From CALFER01 sp964472395 (GTDB lineage Bacteria > CSSED10-310 > CALFER01), in the NCBI GenBank assembly GCA_964472395.1, contig CAYYMM010000157.1, forward strand, positions 1 to 7,904: DNA of 7,904 bases, in the 5' to 3' direction. The notes below the pieces were generated by a model. It saw only the letters and a program-made list of their open reading frames with translations. It was not told where the DNA came from and made no database searches. Made by a program: the position numbers and the translations under genes. The number at the start of each line of letters is the position of its first letter. Within the stretch, counting starts at the first letter, position 1. Positions 1-5,470 of this stretch are shown in pieces.

Positions 1-1
1 G

Positions 2-574
2 CAGGCCGTCCGGATCGGCGAAGAAGACAAATCGCCGGCCGGTAAATTCATCCAGAAACCCTACCGGATTCCGCATCGCGAAGTCGTGCATTCCGATCAG
101 ACCCTCCATTTTGACGAGTTCCTCCCGGCTGATTCGAATAGTGAAGCGCCCTCGCATGTCGGTGGTATCGTGCCTGACATCGAAGTCAAAGAAGAAGAGA
201 TCAGTGTCAATCTGCTCAGGATCGAATCGATATCCGCGTTCTTCAACTTCATTGTTGAAAACGGTGAACGCCTCAAACTCAACACTCCGAATCTCGACAC
301 AATCCCGGATTCGGTGATCGATTCGTTCATTACGTATTGCCACACCCGCGACATTCCGTTGAAAACAGAAGAACTTGAAGCGGATCGAGCAGCGATTCGA
401 GATGGGTTGCTGCGCGAAGCCAAAGCTGTATTCTCGAGTCCGGAGGAAGGAGAGCGAGTCCGGGTGATCAACCAGACTCAGATCAAGGAAGCGATCAAGG
501 CGTTTGAGACTCTTGAGACGATTCTTGAGCGACCTTTGATGGTGGAGAAGTCTGTTGTGGCGAAGATGTCGTGA
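2..574 (+). CDS. S41 family C-terminal processing peptidase, C-terminal part (5' truncated)
   Basis: The frame is open from base 2 and gives 190 residues before TGA. Residues 11-22 (SPAGKFIQKPYR) match the TPSGR-x-IQKPY segment that follows the catalytic domain in C-terminal processing proteases. GGIVPDI (54-60) is the family's GGI-x-PDI motif. The remaining helical tail ('AFFNFIVENGE', 'IDSFITYCHTRDIPL', 'QIKEAIKAFETLE') resembles the C-terminal region of FCB-type S41 proteases. Family knowledge: these are periplasmic Ser/Lys peptidases that trim protein C-termini after a PDZ domain selects the substrate. The signal peptide, PDZ domain and catalytic Ser/Lys would lie upstream of the window, so activity cannot be judged. 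The GTG at 86 is an internal Val codon, not the start, because the conserved segment precedes it. The last 27 codons overlap the opposite-strand membrane protein gene. Family assignment is fairly sure; the substrate is unknown. Confidence 0.82.
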   Translation, partial: QAVRIGEEDKSPAGKFIQKPYRIPHREVVHSDQTLHFDEFLPADSNSEAPSHVGGIVPDIEVKEEEISVNLLRIESISAFFNFIVENGERLKLNTPNLDTIPDSVIDSFITYCHTRDIPLKTEELEADRAAIRDGLLREAKAVFSSPEEGERVRVINQTQIKEAIKAFETLETILERPLMVEKSVVAKMS

Positions 575-1244
575 TGCGCTTCACGGGTTTTACGCCAGCG
601 AGCAACCAGGGAGACGCATAGATCATCCAGAGGAACGCAGGGATGAGCATGCTGCCGGCCTGTTCCATAAACGCCTGTGAGAGGATCAGAATCCGGATCC
701 GCGTCTTCCATGGTTTGATCACATTCTGCACTTCATGCAATGTGACGGTCACTCTCGCGAAATAACTGTTGTCCATCTGATACTGGAAATAGTAGGCGTT
801 GATATCGAGAAACACGTGGGCGAGGTGACTGGAGACGAGAACCAGGGCGCCGATGAGGAAGTAGACGAGAAAACGCCTGAATCGCATGAATGGAGTCGCG
901 AAGAAAAACGCGAAAAACGGGATGATGTTCATGTGGAGAACATTCAGCATCATCTTGATCGAAAAATGCTCGGTCCGATTAGGCTGAACTGGGCCGGCTG
1001 TATAGGGCGCAAACGACATCTCGAAGGTTCCGCGTTCTGGAGTAAATCGATGGGCGCGGATGAATGGGCTGACTGTCGCATCGTTCTTCAACCAGTATTG
1101 CGCGCACCTTTGGAGAAAATGATTGTATGGCACTTGAATTTCAGCCCAGACGAAATACGCCAGCCCTGCGAACAACAGGAATTTGGTAAAAAAAAGTCCG
1201 AGACCCCGCCCGGGAGGGTTGAAAAAATACCGCAGATATTTCAT
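495..1244 (-). CDS. Polytopic membrane protein coupled to the exosortase (unknown family)
   Basis: A 249-residue protein I do not recognise as a named family. Visible hydrophobic segments: about 16-36, 102-119, 124-146 and 186-218. The loop between the first two (about 37-100) is hydrophilic and would be extracytoplasmic if the N-terminus (MKYLRYFFNPPGR) stays inside. The tail after 222 is a Ser/Gln/Pro-rich stretch (TTSSPQQTSPPSK...), probably disordered and cytoplasmic. Its ATG overlaps the exosortase stop in an ATGA, which points to translational coupling; only a distant AGAAGG precedes the start. Some exosortase subfamilies (for example XrtH) have a dedicated membrane partner gene next door, so a role as exosortase accessory factor is a reasonable inference, but I see no sequence motif that proves it. 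The 3' end overlaps the S41 peptidase gene by 80 bp. Existence of the gene is well supported; function is not. Confidence 0.8.
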   Translation of the reverse strand: MKYLRYFFNPPGRGLGLFFTKFLLFAGLAYFVWAEIQVPYNHFLQRCAQYWLKNDATVSPFIRAHRFTPERGTFEMSFAPYTAGPVQPNRTEHFSIKMMLNVLHMNIIPFFAFFFATPFMRFRRFLVYFLIGALVLVSSHLAHVFLDINAYYFQYQMDNSYFARVTVTLHEVQNVIKPWKTRIRILILSQAFMEQAGSMLIPAFLWMIYASPWLLAGVKPVKRITTSSPQQTSPPSKVAQESSQESQTP

Positions 1245-1819
1245 GCGGTTGCCGGACCTTCTGGCGTCGCCGAGTTACCATCCGGATCGGGAGATCCTCC
1301 CTCCTCTGACGACCGAATCATTTTTTCTTTCCAGAAGACCCAGAATCCGATGACGAAGATGATGAATATCCCCTGCCAGAGATACTCATGATAAAAGTCG
1401 AATTGGGTGCGCCATTTCATACCGATCACGCCGAGTACCGCCATTCGGATGGTATTGATGACATATAAACCGACGAATCCAAACACCAGTCCATAGAGTT
1501 TTTCGATCAGGCGAGCGGGATAGGCGAGAACGGCTGATGCATAGATCATCATGCCGAAGATACCGGCACAATGATAGATGATCGTGAAACCGAAACCCGG
1601 CAATTTGACCTGGGAATTGATTGACTCGGCGGCAATACCGAATAGATTCAGGACGCTGGAAACCGATTTTGCCATTAGCAGTGGCAGGTAATACGCAATA
1701 TACTTCTCCGAGACCTTCCAATGAAGGAAGAAGTAGAACAAGAGACAGAAATAGGCAAACAGGAAATAGAATTTGAACAGGACGCTGTTCTGTTTGAGCA
1801 GTTCGATGATTCTTCGCAT
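1241..1819 (-). CDS. Exosortase/archaeosortase family membrane transpeptidase
   Basis: A 192-residue multi-pass protein with the three hallmark residues of the exosortase/archaeosortase family: Cys84 in YHCAGIFGMMIY, Arg125 in NTIRM and His144 in FYHEYLWQ. Hydrophobic segments lie at about 15-33, 41-61, 80-100, 104-124 and 147-163, followed by a charged Pro/Gly/Ser-rich tail. Family knowledge: these enzymes cut a C-terminal tripartite sorting signal (short motif, transmembrane helix, basic tail) of exported proteins and join the new C-terminus to a surface component, often linked to exopolysaccharide. The short length resembles compact types such as XrtH/XrtF/XrtM rather than long EpsH-type proteins, but I cannot fix the subfamily. 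ATG 1819 is chosen because GGAGGA lies at 1836-1831, 11 bases upstream. It is first gene of a leftward unit, with a good promoter at 1909-1880. No sorting-signal substrate is seen in the window. Confidence 0.88.
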   Translation of the reverse strand: MRRIIELLKQNSVLFKFYFLFAYFCLLFYFFLHWKVSEKYIAYYLPLLMAKSVSSVLNLFGIAAESINSQVKLPGFGFTIIYHCAGIFGMMIYASAVLAYPARLIEKLYGLVFGFVGLYVINTIRMAVLGVIGMKWRTQFDFYHEYLWQGIFIIFVIGFWVFWKEKMIRSSEEGGSPDPDGNSATPEGPATA

Positions 1820-1858
1820 CGTCGGGTAATTCCTCCAGAGCCGTCAAGGTCGGCCACC

Positions 1859-1887
1859 TTGAATCCGAAAGCGGTTTTGAATATAGT
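1859..1887 (+). promoter_or_regulatory. Sigma-70-like promoter for the TPR-like membrane protein
   Basis: TTGAAT (1859-1864) and TATAGT (1882-1887) are separated by 17 bases, matching four and five of six consensus bases. The start site would be near 1894, leaving a leader of about 74 bases before ATG 1968. It shares four bases of its -10 box with the opposing exosortase promoter. Confidence 0.4.
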
Positions 1888-1909
1888 CATTTTGTTGTCA
1901 CGGCGTCAA
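1880..1909 (-). promoter_or_regulatory. Sigma-70-like promoter for the exosortase unit
   Basis: On the minus strand, TTGACG (1909-1904) and TATATT (1885-1880) are separated by 18 bases; each box matches five of six consensus bases. Transcription would start near 1873, giving a leader of about 54 bases with the GGAGGA ribosome binding site. The -10 box lies over the -10 box of the opposite promoter. Confidence 0.5.
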
Positions 1910-1954
1910 GCTGAAGGCCCGGATCAAGCGGATTCTGATCATTGTCCGAACATC

Positions 1955-1959
1955 GAGGA
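1955..1959 (+). promoter_or_regulatory. Ribosome binding site of the TPR-like gene
   Basis: GAGGA sits eight bases before ATG 1968 and supports this start over any other in the frame. Confidence 0.6.
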
Positions 1960-1967
1960 ATCTTACG

Positions 1968-2612
1968 ATGCGCGATCAAAACGCGGAAGCACCCACTCTT
2001 ACACCCTTCGACTCGAAGACATTCTATTACGAGTTTCTCACCAGACGTTACTTCAGACACAGACACATCGCCTTCGCCATTTTCTTTTTTCTGCTTCTTC
2101 TCGCCATCGCCAGCATCAACAACCGCATGTCCCTGAAGCTCGTGTTAACACCGTCAACCGGTCTGTTGAATTGCTATCAGGGGATCCTATTCCCCTTCGG
2201 TTGGGAAAAGATCGATGAATATGCAGTCGGGCTGGAACCCGGCTGGGAAAAGTTGATTGCTGATACGAAGCTCGGTGATCAACTCACACGAGGAATTAGC
2301 CTCAGGCATCCCAATCAGATCGAGCCGTACCTGATTCGCATTCTGATCCAACTCGGCAAGCATTCGTTGAACAATCCGACGATCGACAGACAACGCGAAG
2401 CGATCTACTATTTCCAGAAGGTGGAAGCTCTCGGGAAAAGATCCGATGTCGCTTCAGACCTCGCAGCGGCCTATTTCAATCTCGCAACCCTGATCTTCGA
2501 ACAGGACAGGAACGCAGCGGAAGCAGAAAGACTTCTGAACCGATCGCGTCAGTATGCCACGAGTTATCCCGGTGTCGAGGAATTGGCGAGCCGATTGAAA
2601 CAGGAGTCCTGA
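1968..2612 (+). CDS. Single-pass membrane protein with TPR-like helical C-terminus
   Basis: A 214-residue protein of unknown function. A charged cytoplasmic N-terminus (1-32, with RRYFRHRH just before the membrane) precedes one hydrophobic helix at about 33-50 (HIAFAIFFFLLLLAIAS), suggesting an N-in anchor with the rest outside the cytoplasm. Residues about 116-150 and 160-212 are amphipathic helices with TPR-like spacing ('REAIYYFQKVEAL', 'SDLAAAYFNLATLIFEQDRNAAEAERLLNRSRQYA'), so a short tetratricopeptide-type protein-binding region is likely. ATG 1968 is supported by GAGGA at 1955-1959, eight bases upstream. It is divergent from the exosortase unit with overlapping promoters, so a joint envelope role is possible but unproven. 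It ends 2 bp before the end of the opposite helicase gene. Confidence 0.8.
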   Translation: MRDQNAEAPTLTPFDSKTFYYEFLTRRYFRHRHIAFAIFFFLLLLAIASINNRMSLKLVLTPSTGLLNCYQGILFPFGWEKIDEYAVGLEPGWEKLIADTKLGDQLTRGISLRHPNQIEPYLIRILIQLGKHSLNNPTIDRQREAIYYFQKVEALGKRSDVASDLAAAYFNLATLIFEQDRNAAEAERLLNRSRQYATSYPGVEELASRLKQES

Positions 2613-2614
2613 GA

Positions 2615-4540
2615 TTAACGAGATGCCCCGAGGAATTGCTCGAGATCGTCTATCCGGGTGGTGCGCCGGAATGCCGGAAGGCTTGAAATCACCTGTTTCC
2701 CATATCGTTTCGAGTGGATTCTGCTGTCCAGAATGGCGACAACTCCGCGGTCCAGTTTTGTTCGAATCAGACGCCCGATGCCTTGTTTAAGCTGCATGAT
2801 CGCTTCGGGTAATTGAAACTCACCGAATGGATTTCCCCCACGTCCCTCAATGTAATCAATCCGTGCACTTGTCACGGGATCTTTCGGTGAAGCGAAGGGC
2901 AGTTTATCGATGATGACACATGAAAGCGCTTCGCCTGGGACATCGACTCCCTGCCAGAAGCTGGATGTTGCCACGAGGACCGAATGGGTGTCCTGCTTAA
3001 AAAGCTCGATCAATTTATGTTTGGGTGATTCCCCCTGGACAAAGATACGATACGGAAGTCGTTTGACGAGATACTGGTGGATCTCGAACATCCCCCGATA
3101 ACTCGTGCACAGAACAAACCCTCGTCCCCGGGTTCCCGTCAGAATGCGTTCTGCTTCTCTCGCCGCTTCAGGATAAAAACCCGGATCCCCGGGATCCGGA
3201 AGGTGATCAGGGATGTAAAGCAATCCCTGCAAGGAGTAATCGAACGGAGATTCAAAGGTGTAGCCGGTCGCGAAGGAGACTCCGAGTCTGGACTGAAAAT
3301 ATGAAAAATCATCCCCGATCGACAACGTAGCGGAAGTGAATATGGAAGTCGTTGTTGCCGGACTGATCAATCGTGAAAATTCAGATGAAACATCAACGGG
3401 ATGCGCGTGATACGCCGCGTGGTGGTTTGCGGCGTCCACCCAATAGACGTAATCCGGTTCGGTTGTCCGGAAGATGAATTGTCCTCGATCAATGAGATCG
3501 GTAATGCGGAGGTTCAATTCGCCAATCCAATCGACGGCATCCGGAGGGCAGATAGTTTGCACGGTCGAGCGCGCTTTTTCGAGTGATTCAGTCCAGATTT
3601 CAGCGGTGGAGAACCGGTTGGAAATCGCTGGATGTGTGAGAAAAAATCGTTGTTCTGTGGTCTCGACACGATCAAAAAGTGCTGAGGATGTCTCCTTCAA
3701 CTTCTTCAGGTCGGCATTGAGTTGTCGACGATTCTGCTTCGAAGGAGGAAACTCTCTGAAGAACCGCGTAATCATTGCGATCAGGTCGGAGAGATCATTG
3801 GGGCCGAGACGGACACCGAGATAATCCGTGACGACGTCCTCAAGTAAATGCGCTTCATCGAAAACGATAACCGGTGTGAAAGGCAGAACATTTTTGTTTT
3901 TTTCACGACGTAGGATCAGGTCAGCAACAACGAGATGATGGTTGGCGATGATGATCGTTGCCTTTTCTGCTCTCTGCTTCATTCTCATAATGAAACAGGA
4001 TCGATAGTGCTCGCATCGGCTGGCTGAGCACAAATCCGGCTTCGAACAGATCTCGCTCCAGAGGATCGAGTATTCCGAGATGTTGGATACTTCAGCAACA
4101 TCGCCCGTCTGGGTTGTCTCCACCCACTCCCCGACCGCTCGAAACGCATCGGCTTCGATGTGAGACTGCAGACCTGGTGTGCGGAGGTAGTCGAACCATC
4201 GGGCGAGACAGAGGTAGTTGTTTCGCCCTTTTACGATGACCGCTGAAACAGGTGTGGGGAGAATCCGGTTCAGAAGAGGTACATCGTTGAAATAGAGCTG
4301 TTCTTGGAGATTCTTTGTACCGGTTGAGACGGTAAAACGATGACCGGAACTCGCCGCGGGGATCAGATAAGCCAAGCTTTTTCCCGTTCCGGTACCGGCT
4401 TCGATACACACCGATCGTTGCTCGGATAGCGCGTGCTCGATCACGGATGCCATATCGCATTGCTGTTTTCTGAACTCATATCCCGGAACGATAGAAGCGA
4501 TGATACCATCCGGTCCGATGAGATCGTTTATTGAGGACAT
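2615..4540 (-). CDS. dinG: ATP-dependent DNA helicase, DinG/YoaA type, with Fe-S cluster
   Basis: A 641-residue XPD-like superfamily 2 helicase. In order: a Q-motif-like YEFRKQQCDM (21-30), Walker A AGTGTGKS (48-55), Fe-S cysteines C111, C171, C176 and C182 with the usual C-x4-C-x5-C spacing, NHHL (200-203), the DEAH box (228-231), SFWQGVD (527-533) and motif VI QGIGRLIRT (586-594). Family knowledge: these enzymes unwind DNA 5' to 3' and resolve R-loops, D-loops or stalled forks. The length equals the short YoaA-like form; the N-terminal exonuclease domain found in Firmicutes DinG is absent. All motifs look intact, so it should be active. The start ATG has no good ribosome binding site and lies 3 bp after the lipoprotein stop (TAG-GTC-ATG), which suggests translational coupling. 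The symbol is a family-level label: yoaA would be equally fair. Confidence 0.93.
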   Translation of the reverse strand: MSSINDLIGPDGIIASIVPGYEFRKQQCDMASVIEHALSEQRSVCIEAGTGTGKSLAYLIPAASSGHRFTVSTGTKNLQEQLYFNDVPLLNRILPTPVSAVIVKGRNNYLCLARWFDYLRTPGLQSHIEADAFRAVGEWVETTQTGDVAEVSNISEYSILWSEICSKPDLCSASRCEHYRSCFIMRMKQRAEKATIIIANHHLVVADLILRREKNKNVLPFTPVIVFDEAHLLEDVVTDYLGVRLGPNDLSDLIAMITRFFREFPPSKQNRRQLNADLKKLKETSSALFDRVETTEQRFFLTHPAISNRFSTAEIWTESLEKARSTVQTICPPDAVDWIGELNLRITDLIDRGQFIFRTTEPDYVYWVDAANHHAAYHAHPVDVSSEFSRLISPATTTSIFTSATLSIGDDFSYFQSRLGVSFATGYTFESPFDYSLQGLLYIPDHLPDPGDPGFYPEAAREAERILTGTRGRGFVLCTSYRGMFEIHQYLVKRLPYRIFVQGESPKHKLIELFKQDTHSVLVATSSFWQGVDVPGEALSCVIIDKLPFASPKDPVTSARIDYIEGRGGNPFGEFQLPEAIMQLKQGIGRLIRTKLDRGVVAILDSRIHSKRYGKQVISSLPAFRRTTRIDDLEQFLGASR

Positions 4541-4543
4541 GAC

Positions 4544-5116
4544 CTATCGAGCAGCCAACCAGACCACACTATCGTTGACCGCATCGAAATCCGCCCGATT
4601 CCGTTCGAATCCCATATCATTGCTGATGAAAATGACCGCCAGCCAATACCGGGAATCGGATCGGACATCCGCCAGGATGTGGCGTTGGACGGAGAAGTCT
4701 TCTCGCGAGAACATCCGTAATGAGACATCGGCCGAAATCTGGAACCTCGTATTTCCCTCAGACGTAAGATCTTTGCGATCCCGCGGGATGATCTGGACTG
4801 CCCCGAGTCTCTCGAGGAGGTTGTTGAGAAATCCATCGGGAAAATCTCTGCGAACCAGGGGTCTTAATGCCGTGATCAGGATCTGAGAGTTGCCATCGAC
4901 ATGATCGAACAGAAGATCGAACTCGGGATTCCGATGATGTTTCCAGTGAACGTCATCCGGCCAAGCAAGCGAATAGCCCTTCAATGTATTGCGATAGATG
5001 CCCTCCCGTACGAATCGTTCCATGGCGCGCGATCGGATATCACGTTCCGACACACATCCCCAGAGAATGCTAGCGAGGAGGAGGGAAACCGAGACCCAAA
5101 TCGATATGATGCGCAT
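4544..5116 (-). CDS. Predicted lipoprotein, possibly PsbP/Mog1-like fold
   Basis: A 190-residue protein starting MRIISIWVSVSLLLASILWGC. The hydrophobic segment 5-19 and the lipobox-like LWGC (18-21) predict signal peptidase II cleavage before Cys21 and a lipid anchor. The mature part has a 'Y-x-N-x-x-x-GYSLAWPDDVHW' stretch (about 42-58), a run of beta-rich segments and a final 'ADFDAVNDSVVWL', which together recall small PsbP/Mog1-type domains (GY-S-x-x-WP near the start, F-x-x-x-x-x-S near the end). That fold assignment is my inference. The start at 5116 is chosen because GGAG lies ten bases upstream (5130-5127) and it places the signal peptide at the N-terminus; a frame opening at TTG 5185 would bury it and overlaps the promoter. 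It is the first gene of a unit with the helicase. No enzyme motif is seen. Confidence 0.8.
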   Translation of the reverse strand: MRIISIWVSVSLLLASILWGCVSERDIRSRAMERFVREGIYRNTLKGYSLAWPDDVHWKHHRNPEFDLLFDHVDGNSQILITALRPLVRRDFPDGFLNNLLERLGAVQIIPRDRKDLTSEGNTRFQISADVSLRMFSREDFSVQRHILADVRSDSRYWLAVIFISNDMGFERNRADFDAVNDSVVWLAAR

Positions 5117-5126
5117 CAGAAGAGCA

Positions 5127-5133
5127 CTCCTTT
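5127..5133 (-). promoter_or_regulatory. Ribosome binding site fixing the lipoprotein start
   Basis: Read on the minus strand, AAAGGAG ends ten bases before ATG 5116. It decides between this start and the in-frame TTG further upstream. Confidence 0.65.
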
Positions 5134-5183
5134 CCCGGATCGCGCTCACCGAAGAGTCCATGCGGCGACACGATTGAAGTTCC

Positions 5184-5213
5184 AAGATACACTCAAGAAA
5201 TTCACCGTGTCAA
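5184..5213 (-). promoter_or_regulatory. Sigma-70-like promoter for the lipoprotein-helicase unit
   Basis: A perfect TTGACA (5213-5208, minus strand) is followed after 18 bases by TATCTT (5189-5184), four of six consensus bases. The start site would be near 5177, leaving a leader of about 60 bases to ATG 5116. Confidence 0.5.
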
Positions 5214-5298
5214 AAGACAATTCGATTTCAAAGATGTCGTTCCTCGAGACGCTGGACTGAGAAGACAGAAGAAGAATATGAATTTTGCATCACACCTA

Positions 5299-5327
5299 TT
5301 GACTTTTTTTACTATTGGACTTATATT
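5299..5327 (+). promoter_or_regulatory. Sigma-70-like promoter for rpoD
   Basis: TTGACT (5299-5304) and TATATT (5322-5327) are 17 bases apart, each five of six consensus bases. The spacer holds a run of seven T. The start site near 5334 gives an unusually long leader of about 137 bases. It suggests rpoD is transcribed by its own holoenzyme from a dedicated promoter. Confidence 0.6.
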
Positions 5328-5453
5328 GATCGGTTGGGTTTTGACCCGAGAGGCAGACACAGGGAGACAAAGCTCTCCAATCCCGAAAGCGGACACCTCT
5401 TTGCCGGAATACCCACCACATCCAATAGTTTTGTGTACGCATGATCGCTTTTA

Positions 5454-5460
5454 AAGGAGG
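5454..5460 (+). promoter_or_regulatory. Strong ribosome binding site deciding the rpoD start
   Basis: AAGGAGG, a near-complete Shine-Dalgarno sequence, lies ten bases before ATG 5471. This rules out the in-frame ATG at 5441, which would put the site inside the coding region. GGAGG (5456-5460) can pair with CCTCT (5466-5470) in a small five-pair hairpin (one wobble) with a five-base loop. Confidence 0.8.
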
Positions 5461-5470
5461 AGTGGCCTCT

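Larger units (their letters stand above)
5117..5470. other. Divergent intergenic region between lipoprotein and rpoD
   Basis: This 354-bp stretch holds no gene I can support. It contains a leftward promoter (5213-5184), an AT-rich block (about 5270-5330) with the rightward rpoD promoter, and a long rpoD leader (about 5334-5470). The short open frames crossing it have no ribosome binding site and cut through the promoters. Small hairpins in the leader are GGGT-TTTG-ACCC (5336-5347) and GGAGA-N6-TCTCC (about 5363-5378). Confidence 0.6.

Noticed and set aside
735..1391. 218-codon open frame on the plus strand across the exosortase partner gene
   Set aside because: It is a Glu/Lys/Asp-rich mirror of membrane-protein codons, has no ribosome binding site and no recognisable domain; the minus-strand frames carry real membrane segments and the exosortase triad.
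1721..2218. 165-codon plus-strand frame spanning the promoter gap
   Set aside because: It overlaps the exosortase start, both promoters and the TPR-like gene in another frame, and is rich in Ser/Arg/His without a domain.
5441..5470. Upstream in-frame ATG for rpoD
   Set aside because: The strong AAGGAGG would then lie inside the coding sequence; the ATG at 5471 is correctly spaced from it and fits the usual N-terminus of region 1.1.
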